A stretch of 64,000 bases of DNA, from the NCBI GenBank assembly GCA_016213675.1, contig JACQZW010000021.1, forward strand, positions 62,001 to 126,000, given 5' to 3'. This document shows positions 15,233 to 23,965 of this stretch, one piece after another. The notes beneath the pieces were generated by a model that saw nothing but the letters and a program-made list of their open reading frames with translations, did no database searches and had not been told where the DNA came from. The position numbers were made by a program, and so were the translations under genes. Position 1 is the stretch's first letter; each line of letters begins with the position of its first letter. Origin of the DNA: Acidobacteriota bacterium. Its GTDB lineage: Bacteria > Acidobacteriota > Thermoanaerobaculia > Thermoanaerobaculales > Thermoanaerobaculaceae.

Positions 15233-16273
15233 TCAGTCGGTCTCCCCTTCGCCATCCCGCCGCCCCTCGATCCGCTTCACCTCTCGCTCGAAATCGCTCT
15301 CGAACGCAGCATCCTGCCGGACGCGAAAGACCGCGTACTGCTCCTCGGCAAGCCGCTTGGCCACCTCGGCGGACACCCGCCCTGCGTCGCCGAGAACCTC
15401 GTACTCGTTGAAGCGCAGGAAGGCGTCGAGCCGCTCGGCCCAGTCGGCCATGCGCATGGGAATCTGCCGCGCGGCCTGGTTCTCGGCGTAGTCAAGGTAC
15501 ATGCCGACGATCCGCTCGAGCTCCTTGATCTCCCGTTCGATCAGGTAGTTCTTGGCCACGCCGATGTCCGACTTGAGGATCTTGCCGTGCGGCGCGTTCT
15601 TCCAGGTCGTCAGGCCCATCGCGGGCTTGGTGGCGTCGGCGCGCCCGGCGATGATCTCCGCGGCAGTCTGCCCCGTCACCGCCCAGTGCAGCTTGTTCTG
15701 CACGGTCGCGAAGAACGCCGTGGTGATCTCGGCGTGGGGGTCGTAGTCGATGCTGCACTGCTCGTAGATGTCGGTGATCTTCAGGTAGAAGCGGCGCTCG
15801 CTGGCGCGGATCTCGCGGATGCGCTCGAGCAGCTCGTCGAAGTAGTCCTTGCCGAACCGCCGGTTGAGCTTCAGCCGCTCGTCGTCGAGCACGAACCCCT
15901 TGACGATGAACTCTTTCAACGTCTGCGTGGCCCAGATGCGGAACTGCGTCGCGCGGGCGCTGTTGACTCGGTAACCGACGGCGATGATGGCGTCGAGGTT
16001 GTAGTAGTCGATCTGGCGACGCACGTCGCGGGCGCCCTCCCGCTGAACTGTCAAGATTCCTTTGACAGTTCCCTCGCGCCGAAGCTCGCCAGAGTCGAAG
16101 ATCTGTTGGACGTGGTAGGAGATGGCCTGCTTGGTCGTGCCGAACAGATCAGCCATCCGGTTGAGGGTCAGCCAGAACGTCTCATCCTCGAAGTGAACCT
16201 CGATCTTCGGCGCCCCCTCGGGCGTCGAGTAGAGGATGATCTGGCCCTCGCGCGGTCCGGTATCGTCACCCAT
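15233..16273 (-). CDS. rhuM: RhuM family protein
   Basis: This 346-residue RhuM-family protein has an N-terminal helix-turn-helix-like part (TLNRMADLFGTTKQAISYHV). The conserved core reads RQIDYYNLDAIIAVGYRVNS, then FRIWATQTLKEFIVKGFVLD, and a long helical tail follows. RhuM was named from a Salmonella pathogenicity island; its biochemistry is unsettled, and homologues often sit in restriction or defence loci. The ATG at 16273 is preceded by GAGGGGG. A tiny gene lies 10 bases upstream and a helicase remnant abuts the stop, so this is the intact survivor of a broken operon. Confidence 0.85.
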   Translation of the reverse strand: MGDDTGPREGQIILYSTPEGAPKIEVHFEDETFWLTLNRMADLFGTTKQAISYHVQQIFDSGELRREGTVKGILTVQREGARDVRRQIDYYNLDAIIAVGYRVNSARATQFRIWATQTLKEFIVKGFVLDDERLKLNRRFGKDYFDELLERIREIRASERRFYLKITDIYEQCSIDYDPHAEITTAFFATVQNKLHWAVTGQTAAEIIAGRADATKPAMGLTTWKNAPHGKILKSDIGVAKNYLIEREIKELERIVGMYLDYAENQAARQIPMRMADWAERLDAFLRFNEYEVLGDAGRVSAEVAKRLAEEQYAVFRVRQDAAFESDFEREVKRIEGRRDGEGETD

Positions 16274-16283
16274 CACTACCCCC

Positions 16284-16412
16284 TCAGATCGTCTTGAAGC
16301 TGGTGACGCCCTTGGTCTTGAAAGACTGGAGGGCGTTGGTGGTTGCGCCCCCAAGGGCATCGATCCCCTCGAGGATCATCCGCCAGACCGGTGGCTGAGC
16401 ATCAGGATCCAT
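16284..16412 (-). CDS. Putative 42-residue microprotein upstream of rhuM
   Basis: An ATG at 16412 with an excellent GAGGAGGG site eight bases upstream opens a 42-codon frame. It has plausible protein composition (MILEGIDALGGATTNALQSF, tail KTKGVTSFKTI). An ATG at 16430 would add six residues. It ends 10 bases before the rhuM start, so the two are probably cotranscribed and coupled. No family is recognised. It could be a partner or antitoxin-like peptide, or a leader that tunes rhuM translation. Confidence 0.5.
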   Translation of the reverse strand: MDPDAQPPVWRMILEGIDALGGATTNALQSFKTKGVTSFKTI

Positions 16413-16475
16413 GGCGCCCTCCTCTGCCATGAATGAGTCGCCAGCCTACCTCAAGCTGGCCTGGCCGGCGCCTGC

Positions 16476-16691
16476 TCAGTCCCGGCTGACCTTGATCGCG
16501 CGGTCGATCTCGGGGTTGCCGCGCAGGAGCTCGCCGAGCCCGAACTGCAGCACGATCCGCGCGAGCCGCGCCACCGGCATCCCCGCGCACCCCGCCGCGG
16601 ACGCCAGCGCGCCGTGCTCCTCGACCGTCATCCGGATCGACACCAGCGTGGACCTCGGCCTGCGCTCCGCCGTTCCCTTGATTGCGCCCAT
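16476..16691 (-). CDS. Ribbon-helix-helix (CopG/MobC-like) small protein
   Basis: This 71-residue protein has the pattern of a ribbon-helix-helix regulator: a basic strand (RSTLVSIRMTVEEHGAL) followed by two helices (AGMPVARLARIVLQFGLGEL). Such proteins bind DNA as dimers and serve as antitoxins or plasmid accessory factors. The ATG at 16691 has GGAGGGGCG just upstream. It is the first of three minus-strand genes that include the microprotein and rhuM, about 60 bases apart, so it may regulate them. The alternative is a solitary MobC-like remnant. Confidence 0.65.
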   Translation of the reverse strand: MGAIKGTAERRPRSTLVSIRMTVEEHGALASAAGCAGMPVARLARIVLQFGLGELLRGNPEIDRAIKVSRD

Positions 16692-16834
16692 CGCCCCTCC
16701 CGTCGCGGATCTCACTTTCCAGTATGCCAGGGGGCAGCCGAGCGTGCTCGTCGTGCGTTGTCGTTGCAATCCAATCCTGCGGTGCTCGTGGGGCACCCAC
16801 GCCGTGCGTGCCGCAACCGGCGTACTCTTGTCCC

Positions 16835-17575
16835 ATGCGCACACTCGGGATCGACCTCGCTTCTGCCGCCAAACGCACGGCGCTCTGCGTGCTCGAGTGG
16901 CGCCGGGAGGGCGCAACCGTGAGCGACCTCCGTGTCGAGGTCACGGACGACGCGATCCTCCAGGCGCACGATCAGGCCAACGCCACCGGCATCGACTGCC
17001 CGTTCGGCTGGCCGGAGCGTTTTCGCAAGATGTTGGCCGACGGCCCCGCTGTGGAGTCGTGGTCCCATGACGTGCGTGACAGCCTCCGCTTCCGGCTCAC
17101 CGACAAGCTCGTGCGCGACGCGATCGGGCGGTGGCCGCTTTCCGTCTCGTCCGACCTCATCGCGGTGCCGGCCATGCGCTGCCAGTTCCTGCTCCTGCGG
17201 CTCGGCGTGACCGACCGTTCCGGTGAAGGCCGCGTCTTCGAGGTGTACCCCGCCGCCTCACTCGCGCGGTGGGGCTTCACCAGCCGCGGCTACAAACGGC
17301 GCGGCGGACGGCCGGCTCTGGAAGGACTCGTGAGCGCCTTCCGCGAACGGCTACCGTGGCTCGACCTTGGCCCCTGGCAAGGCCTCCTGTCGGAGAGCGA
17401 CGACGCCTTCGACGCCCTCGTCGCCGCACTCACCGCTCACGCGGCGAGGCGGGGCCTGACGGTAAAGCCCGCGCCTTACCAGCAACCCATTGCGGCGCGC
17501 GAAGGCTGGATTGCGCTGCCTGGAGAGGGGTCGCTCGGGCGACTGCTCGACAGGGGCGCGCCGGGCTCGGCATAG
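16835..17575 (+). CDS. DUF429 family protein
   Basis: This 246-residue DUF429 protein has the N-terminal RNase H-like strand GIDLASAAKRTALCV and the central IDCPFGWPERF and EVYPAASLARWG motifs. The late DAFDALVAALTAHAA helix is also present. DUF429 proteins are predicted RNase H-fold nucleases of unknown role and are often carried on mobile or defence islands. The ATG at 16835 matches the start of homology. It is divergent from the rhuM unit with 143 bases between. Catalytic acidic residues (Asp of GIDLA, Asp of GIDCP, Asp of DAFDAL) are present. Confidence 0.85.
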   Translation: MRTLGIDLASAAKRTALCVLEWRREGATVSDLRVEVTDDAILQAHDQANATGIDCPFGWPERFRKMLADGPAVESWSHDVRDSLRFRLTDKLVRDAIGRWPLSVSSDLIAVPAMRCQFLLLRLGVTDRSGEGRVFEVYPAASLARWGFTSRGYKRRGGRPALEGLVSAFRERLPWLDLGPWQGLLSESDDAFDALVAALTAHAARRGLTVKPAPYQQPIAAREGWIALPGEGSLGRLLDRGAPGSA

Positions 17576-17999
17576 GGCGGACCAGCACGAACGCGCGGCG
17601 ACGGCCCACGGGCTCTGGCGGTACCAGACCATCCCTTGACCCGCGGTCCAGAGCTGCCCGCCCAGCTCAGTAAGTCTGCACCGGGCTTAGAACAACGAGC
17701 GGTGACTGGGACTTCCCCTATTCCTCGCTTTCGCTCCGCCCCTGTCATCGACCTGTGGGACGCATGGCTGGAAATGGGGCAGACCTATACTGACCGCGCA
17801 TGCCGTCTTGGAGGCGGCGCTCATCGTGCCTAGGGCATCAGCTCACCGCCAGGGTTGCACCTATGGCCTGTAGTAAGTCCGGTTTGCCTGCCTGGCACCC
17901 CCACCTGAGGCCATCGCGGCCGGGCACTCTGCAACAGACAGGTCGTGACTAGGTGAACCCTGGATTCTTAATAGAGGCCACCAGAGGAGGGATCGACCC
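17576..17999. other. Gene-free stretch before the kinase gene
   Basis: I see no gene, tRNA or clear insertion-sequence end in these 424 bases. GC content falls visibly over the last 60 bases. A GAGGAGGG ribosome site at 17987-17994 serves the TTG start of the kinase gene, and an AT-rich TTCTTAATAG near 17965 could be a -10 region. Confidence 0.5.
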
Positions 18000-19124
18000 T
18001 TGAGCGGGAAGCTGATCGAGTTCATCCGACAAAGGGACTATGTGCTCGTCAAGGAACTAGGGGAGGGAGCTTGGGGCAAGACGGTCCTCCTGCAGGATCT
18101 CGATATCGACGAGTATCTGGTCTGCAAGAAATACGCGCCATACGATGAGTCGCAGCGGGAGAAGCTCTATCAGAACTTCGTCCGGGAGATAAAGCTCCTG
18201 CACCAGTTGTTCCATCGCAACGTCGTACGCGTCTTCAACTATTACCTGTATCCTCAGCAGTTCTCGGGCTATATCCTAATGGAGTTCGTCCAGGGGAAAG
18301 ACGTTGACAGCTACCTCAAAGATGCCCCGGAAGAAATCAACGAGGCCTTCGCTCAGACGATCGAGGGCTTCGCCTACCTTGAGTCTGCGAACGTCCTCCA
18401 CCGGGACATCCGTCCAAGAAACATACTGGTCCGGGACGACGGAACGGTGAAGATCATCGACCTTGGCTTCGGGAAGAAGGTCACTGCGCCTGCGGACTTC
18501 AACAAGAGCATCAGCATCAACTGGCCGTACCCCCCGCCGGCGGACTTCAACGAAGGCAGATACGACTTCGCCACTGAGGTCTACTTCGTTGGCAAGCTCT
18601 TTGAGAAGATCATTCAGGACTACGGCATCTTCGACTTTCAGCATTGGGGGACACTCCAGGAGATGTGCAAACACCTGCCTGCCGAGAGGGTTGCCTCCTT
18701 CGCCAATATCGCTCAGCGACTCCGTGCCCAACGCCTGTCGGAGGTCGACTTCACGCCCACCGAACTCGACTCCTATCGGTCATTCTCGTCCTGTTTGCGC
18801 GACCACATTACGAAGATTGAGGCCGGTGCAAAGTACTATTAGGACGTCGACAAGCTCCAGGAACGGCTTCAAGGAATCTACCGCTCCCTCATGCTTGAGG
18901 AGTTCGCCCCCGACCCAGCGGCAGTGCTTAGTTGTTTTGTCAGTGGAGCTTACTACTACAAGAAGAAGGGGTTCTCTGTCAGTGAACTCAAGGCGTTCCT
19001 CAAGCTTCTGGCGGGCTGCTCCCAAGAGAAGAAGCGCATCGTGCTGGCCAATCTCCACACAAGTCTCGATGCAGTGGCGAGGTACGCCCAAGCGCCTCCC
19101 GATGATGAGGACATCCCGTTCTGA
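18000..19124 (+). pseudogene. Serine/threonine protein kinase with in-frame amber stop
   Basis: The TTG at 18000 opens a protein kinase with a glycine loop GEGAWGKTV (about 22-30), a Lys in LVCKKY, the catalytic loop HRDIRPRNILV (about 132) and IDLGFGK in place of DFG. Residue 281 is a TAG (18840-18842). Beyond it the same frame runs on for 93 codons to a TGA at 19122-19124 with natural protein text (KLQERLQGIYRSLMLEEF, KKKGFSVSELKAFLKLLAG). No frame change is needed, so one substitution (perhaps from GAG or CAG) split a 374-residue protein. The kinase domain itself is complete in the first 280 residues and could still work. Codon usage is less GC-biased than in neighbouring genes, which suggests transfer. 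It adjoins a type I restriction operon, so a defence role is likely but inferred. Confidence 0.75.
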
Positions 19125-19218
19125 CCTGTGTACTGCCCCCCTCACGTCAAGCTACCTTGGTTGACTGTTGGGCGCGGGCGTCGGCGGGGCCGAGCCCTGG
19201 TGTAGTGCCCCCTGGGTT

Positions 19219-22200
19219 CTAGGGAAGGGGACGAGTTGAGTCGCCAGTACCAGCCATGGACCTGACGTGCTCGAAGACCGCTTTCGCCAGCAACGGAAAC
19301 GCCGAGGCCTGGAACTCGCGGTCGGACATGTACCGGGTGACGATGCGGTCGTTCTCGGCCATGCGGTCGATCATCAGGTCCTCGATCCGCTTGCGGATGC
19401 CCAGCTCGAACTTGTCGAGCGGGTTGGCGAGGGCCGTCTGGACGATCTGCTCGTCGTTGCAGGCCTTCTCCATGATCTGGTGGAAGAACAGCCTGTCCTC
19501 TTCGGCGAAAGCCGTGCCGAAGCGCTCGTTGAGGACCTCGATGATCTCCGACAACGGTGCCCGCTGGTCCGCTGCTCGGCCGGTGCCGACGTCGGTGGGG
19601 CTCTTGACCCCCTGCGATTCGCCCTCCGCCACCGGGATCGCTCCCGACGACACGCGCTCCAGTCGGTAGAACTGCAGCTCAACGTCCTCGCCGAGCTCGA
19701 GCACCACAGTCTCGCGGTCCTGCGGGAGGTGAGGCAGCAGGAAGCGTCCGAAGCTGTAGAGCATCTCGAGCTCGGGGTCGGCGTAGGGGAGGATCTGGCT
19801 CAGGAAGGCGTAGGCCTTGACGTATCCCGACAACCTGTCGCGGAAGTCCTGCCTGGCGCCGTCGTCGTACAGCCCCTTGAATCGGTCGACGGCGGGCTGG
19901 AGTGCCCGCTGCATCTGCGCGTGGTCGCTCGGCACCTGTTGCGCGATGGGCTTGTAGAACACCTTCGCAAACGCTTCGACCTCGGACCAGTGGTAGGCCT
20001 GCTCCTGATCCAGCGCGTGCTTCAGCTCCTCGAGCCGACCGGGGTCTGAGGGCTCGCGCAGCTCGGTGCGGTCGTAGTACGGCTTGAACGCGCGGTAGAT
20101 GTTCTCCTCGTCGTTGACGAAGTCGAGCACGAACGGCGCGTCCTTCCCCGGGATCTTGCGGTTGAGCCGGGACAGCGTCTGCACCGCCTGCACGCCGTCG
20201 AGCCGCTTGTCGACGTACATCGTGTGCAGCAGCGGCTGGTCGTAGCCGGTCTGGTACTTGTTCGCGACCAGCAGGATGTTGTAGTCGCCGGAGTCGAAAC
20301 GCTCCGGAAGCTGACTCTCGCTGATCGGTTTGCCGGTGACGGCGTCGGTGTTCATCCCCGGTTCGGTGTAGTCGAGTCCCGAATCGGGATCGCGCACCGT
20401 CCCGCTGAACGCCACCAGCGGGCGCACGTCGCTGTACCCGTGGGCGGCGATGTAGCGCTCGAACGCCTGCATGTAGCGCACCGCGTGCAGGCGCGACGAC
20501 GTCACCACCATCGCCTTCGCGCGCCCGCCGACCCGGTGGATCACGTTCCCGCGGAAGTGCTCGATCATCACCTCGGTCTTCTGCTCGAGGTTGTGCGGGT
20601 GCAGGCTCGTGAACTTGGCCAGCGCCCGCGCCGCCTTGCGCACTGGCAGCTCCGGATCGTCGGCCGCGGCCTTGAGCAGCTTGAAGTAGGCCTGGTACGT
20701 CGTGTAGTTGGTTAGCACGTCGAGGACAAACCCCTCTTCGATCGCCTGCCGCATCGAGTAGATGTGGAACGACTCCGCCTTGCCGCTCGACCCCGGCCGC
20801 CCGAACAGCTCGATCGTCTTTCCCTTCGGGGTCGCGGTGAAGGCGAAGAAAGATAGGTTTGGCTTGCGTCCCCGCGACGCCATCACCTGGTTGAGACCGT
20901 CTTCCCAATCCGCGGGCTCCTCGTCACTCTCCGGTGCGGGAACGCCGAGGATCGCCTTCAGCTCCCGAGCGGTCTCGCCGGTTTGGCTGGAATGCGCCTC
21001 GTCGACGATCACCGCGTAGCGCCGGGACGCGATCGCCCCCTCCCATGCCTTCGCCTGCCGCTTCTCCTCCTCGCTGGCCGCCTCCTCCGTCTCGGCGCCG
21101 GCAACGTACAGCAGGCCGCGCAGCACGAACGGGAACTTCTGCAACGTCGTCACGACGATCTGCGTCCCGTCGACGAGAGCGGTGGCGAGCTGCCTTGAAT
21201 CTTGGTCGATTGCCTTGACGACACCCTGTGCGTGCTCGATCTGGTAGATCGCGTCCTGAAGTTGACTGTCGAGCACTCGGCGGTCGGTGATGACGATGAC
21301 GCAGTCGAACACCTTGGCGTCGGCGGCATCGTGGAGGCTGGCGAGACGGTGCGAGAGCCAGGAGATGCTGTTGGTCTTGCCGCTGCCGGCCGAGTGCTGG
21401 ATCAGGTAGTTGTGCCCCGGCCCTTCGGCGCGTGCCGCCTCGACGATCTTGCGCACGGCGTCGAGCTGGTGGAAGCGCGGGAAAATCAGCGCTTCCCTGC
21501 TGACCCACCTCGCGCCGCCAGCGGCGTCGTTGACCTTAACGTCGCGCTTCTCGACGAACATGAAGTGACCGAGGATGTCGAGGAAGCTGTCCCGCTGGAG
21601 CGCCTCCTCCCAGAAGTACCCGGTTCGGTATCCGGAGCGGTGCTGCGGGTTGCCGGCGCCACACTGCACCTCGCCGGGGTGGCTGCCGCGGTTGAACGGG
21701 AGGAAGTGCGTGTCTGCCTTGCGCAGGCGGGTCGTCATGTGGATCTCGTCGGGGTCGGCGGCGAAATGGACCAGCGTTCGCTTGCCGAAGGCGAACAGCG
21801 GCGCCCGCGGGTCGCGGTCGTTCATGTATTGCCGCACCGCCTGCCGCCAGGACTGTCCGGTCCAGGGGTTCTTCAACTCGCAGGTGGCCACCGGCACGCC
21901 GTTCAACGCGAAGAGCATGTCGACGGTGTCGGTCTTGCCCGGATGACACAGCGCCTGGCGGGTGACGGTGAGCCGGTTCTTGGCATACAGCGCCAGCACG
22001 TCGTCGTTGAGGCCGTGCGCCGGCCGGAAGTAGGCGAGGCGGAACGTCTTGCCATAGAACTTGAAGCCGTGGCGCAGCACGTGCAGGGTGCCCTTGCGAT
22101 CCAGCTCCTTGACGAGCGTCTCGAGGAGCAGCGGCTCGAGCCCGGCGCCGTGCAGCGCCCGCATCTCCGCCCAGAGCTTGGGCTGGGTCTCCTCGATGAA

Positions 22201-22329
22201 GGTGGTGACGTGCCCGGGGGACAGCGCCCGGTCCACGTCCCACTCTGCGGCGGGGGCGCTGGTCCAGCCCACCTCGTGGAGGATGGCTTCGACGGTCACC
22301 TCAAACGACTTCTCGCTGGTCTCGGTCAT
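19219..22329 (-). CDS. hsdR: Type I restriction endonuclease R subunit
   Basis: This 1036-residue motor and nuclease subunit cuts unmodified DNA after translocation. The N-terminal PD-(D/E)xK nuclease is seen at about 130-155 (VDMLFALNG, then CELKNPW). Two RecA-like helicase domains follow, with Walker A HSAGSGKTNS (about 313), the DEAH box VIVDEAHSSQ (about 440) and motif III FFAFTATPKGKT. A helical C-terminus for HsdM binding completes it. It is the last gene of a six-gene overlapping operon; its ATG overlaps the PIN gene stop by four bases (22326-22329). Length is normal and no damage is visible. Confidence 0.95.
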   Translation of the reverse strand: MTETSEKSFEVTVEAILHEVGWTSAPAAEWDVDRALSPGHVTTFIEETQPKLWAEMRALHGAGLEPLLLETLVKELDRKGTLHVLRHGFKFYGKTFRLAYFRPAHGLNDDVLALYAKNRLTVTRQALCHPGKTDTVDMLFALNGVPVATCELKNPWTGQSWRQAVRQYMNDRDPRAPLFAFGKRTLVHFAADPDEIHMTTRLRKADTHFLPFNRGSHPGEVQCGAGNPQHRSGYRTGYFWEEALQRDSFLDILGHFMFVEKRDVKVNDAAGGARWVSREALIFPRFHQLDAVRKIVEAARAEGPGHNYLIQHSAGSGKTNSISWLSHRLASLHDAADAKVFDCVIVITDRRVLDSQLQDAIYQIEHAQGVVKAIDQDSRQLATALVDGTQIVVTTLQKFPFVLRGLLYVAGAETEEAASEEEKRQAKAWEGAIASRRYAVIVDEAHSSQTGETARELKAILGVPAPESDEEPADWEDGLNQVMASRGRKPNLSFFAFTATPKGKTIELFGRPGSSGKAESFHIYSMRQAIEEGFVLDVLTNYTTYQAYFKLLKAAADDPELPVRKAARALAKFTSLHPHNLEQKTEVMIEHFRGNVIHRVGGRAKAMVVTSSRLHAVRYMQAFERYIAAHGYSDVRPLVAFSGTVRDPDSGLDYTEPGMNTDAVTGKPISESQLPERFDSGDYNILLVANKYQTGYDQPLLHTMYVDKRLDGVQAVQTLSRLNRKIPGKDAPFVLDFVNDEENIYRAFKPYYDRTELREPSDPGRLEELKHALDQEQAYHWSEVEAFAKVFYKPIAQQVPSDHAQMQRALQPAVDRFKGLYDDGARQDFRDRLSGYVKAYAFLSQILPYADPELEMLYSFGRFLLPHLPQDRETVVLELGEDVELQFYRLERVSSGAIPVAEGESQGVKSPTDVGTGRAADQRAPLSEIIEVLNERFGTAFAEEDRLFFHQIMEKACNDEQIVQTALANPLDKFELGIRKRIEDLMIDRMAENDRIVTRYMSDREFQASAFPLLAKAVFEHVRSMAGTGDSTRPLP

Positions 22330-22820
22330 GGCGTCGGGCCGAGGACGAAGCGCGCCCGCTCTCTACGCAGCATCTCATGGGGCGCCATGCACTTCACGCC
22401 GAGGCCAATGCAGGGCTCCGGGATCTTCACCTTGCGAAGCGACCCGGACGGCACCTCGTTCGTGACGACAGCATGCCCGTGCGCCAGGGCGTGAGCCACG
22501 AGGTAGTAGTCCGCCTTCTTGAAGAACGTGTCGATGGCCGCGGGCTCATACCCGTGTGCTTTGACCCAATCGCTCACCTTGGCGAGGGCCGGAAGCAGCG
22601 GCTCGTCGGGCGGGAGGAAGAAGCCGTCGCCGAGCTTTGCGGCCCAAACAGAGAGCTCGTCGGATTGCCCCTGGAGCTCGTCGCCGACCTTCTCCACGCT
22701 GAAGACCCTGCCCGCCGCGTTTGCCTCGATCACCCAGTCCCAGAACGCAGGGCAGAAGTCGAAGCCGTAGTGCTCGTTCTTGGCGCGGATGAAGATGTTG
22801 GCGTCGAGGAGGTAGCCCAC
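22326..22820 (-). CDS. PIN-domain toxin, DUF4411 family
   Basis: This 164-residue DUF4411 protein has a PIN nuclease fold. It starts MGYLLDANIFIRAKN with the first acidic residue (Asp6). Further acidic positions follow at VGDELQG (Glu/Asp) and KKADYYLVAHAL (Asp), and the late strand HAVVTNE. PIN toxins cleave RNA. The GTG at 22820 overlaps by one base the stop of the XRE-ImmA gene, the usual partner order for DUF4411 pairs. Its stop overlaps hsdR. The pair therefore forms a toxin-antitoxin module inside the restriction operon. Confidence 0.85.
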   Translation of the reverse strand: MGYLLDANIFIRAKNEHYGFDFCPAFWDWVIEANAAGRVFSVEKVGDELQGQSDELSVWAAKLGDGFFLPPDEPLLPALAKVSDWVKAHGYEPAAIDTFFKKADYYLVAHALAHGHAVVTNEVPSGSLRKVKIPEPCIGLGVKCMAPHEMLRRERARFVLGPTP

Positions 22821-23965
22821 TACACGGCCACCCCGAGCTGCTGACTGAGCTCGCGGAAGGTCTCCATCTTCTTGAAGCCCAACAACTGGAAGGCCTCGGT
22901 GTAGGAGGTTTGGCCTTCAAGCGTGCTTACTACCAGCGCCCGGGCGAAGCGCTTGCTCATGCGAGCGCCGAGGGTGAGGTAGAAATCGCCGCCGCTTCCC
23001 TTCGACAAGGCAAGCAGCCGCTGCAGCTCGAGATCGTACGCCGCGACGAAGGCGGGCCAGCTCATCCACCCGGCATCGTGCATGCGGCGGAGGATCACGA
23101 GCGAGCTCACCTTGAACCTTCGGGCGAGACGGTTCACCTCAACCCAGAGGTCGGCACCGGTGCGAAGATCCTCCTGCAGCACCTCAAGCGGCACCAGCAG
23201 CTCGGCCGCGACTCGGTTGCACCAGCGCTCCACCTCCTGGTCGGGTCGTATCGCGGGGCTCGCGTCCGAGAGCGCGGACTGCCCCAGCCACAGATGCGCA
23301 AGCTCGTGGGCGAGCGTAAACATCTGCGCCGACTTCGTGTCGGCTCCGTTGATGAACACTAGCGGCGCGAGCGTGTCAGCGAGGGCGAACCCGCGGAACT
23401 CCTGCGGGTCAAGCGGCCGGTGGTTGTTGTTCAGGACGACGCCGCTGCACATCACCATCACCCCGGCCTCGTCGGCCCGAGCGATGAAGAGCCGCAACGC
23501 ATCCTCCCAGGTGCGGCTGCGCTCCTGCTCGACGACACCAAGACCGAGTGCCATCCGCATGCGCTCGGCGACGTCTTCGGTCCGCGCAGCGGTCGTGACC
23601 GAGCCGACGAACCCCACCTCAGGCTCGCCGAAAAGCCGAGCGAACTCCCGGTACCATTCCTGACGCTGCTGGCAGGCGTAGAGCATCTCGAGCAGGTTCG
23701 CGCTGGGTTGCGCGGGCTGCTCGCCGCGCATCGTCCGGAAGTCTGGGATTGGGATGCGCTCGACCGGGGGCTCGGGCAGAAAGAAGTAGCCGAACGGGGT
23801 GTGTGTGGCCGAGGCAAAGCCCTCGAGCTGCTTGAAGGTCGGGCAACTCTCGCCACGCTCCCACTCCTCCAGCCTCGGGAAGCGCCGGGCAAGCACACCC
23901 AGACCGAGCCCTGAGCGCTCGCGCGCCCAGTGCAGCAGCTCCGGCCTGACCTCTACGCGCATCAT
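22820..23965 (-). CDS. XRE-like / ImmA-IrrE metallopeptidase protein, partner of DUF4411
   Basis: This 381-residue protein has an N-terminal XRE-like helix-turn-helix (about 5-55; GLGVLARRFPRLEEWERGE) and an ImmA/IrrE zinc peptidase domain with HELAHLWLG (HExxH) around residue 215. A helical C-terminus follows. Homologues of this type sit next to DUF4411 PIN toxins and are believed to act as antitoxin and regulator. The ATG at 23965 overlaps the hsdS stop by four bases; an ATG one codon later is equally possible. In phage-encoded relatives the peptidase cleaves repressors, so it could also derepress the operon. Confidence 0.85.
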   Translation of the reverse strand: MMRVEVRPELLHWARERSGLGLGVLARRFPRLEEWERGESCPTFKQLEGFASATHTPFGYFFLPEPPVERIPIPDFRTMRGEQPAQPSANLLEMLYACQQRQEWYREFARLFGEPEVGFVGSVTTAARTEDVAERMRMALGLGVVEQERSRTWEDALRLFIARADEAGVMVMCSGVVLNNNHRPLDPQEFRGFALADTLAPLVFINGADTKSAQMFTLAHELAHLWLGQSALSDASPAIRPDQEVERWCNRVAAELLVPLEVLQEDLRTGADLWVEVNRLARRFKVSSLVILRRMHDAGWMSWPAFVAAYDLELQRLLALSKGSGGDFYLTLGARMSKRFARALVVSTLEGQTSYTEAFQLLGFKKMETFRELSQQLGVAV

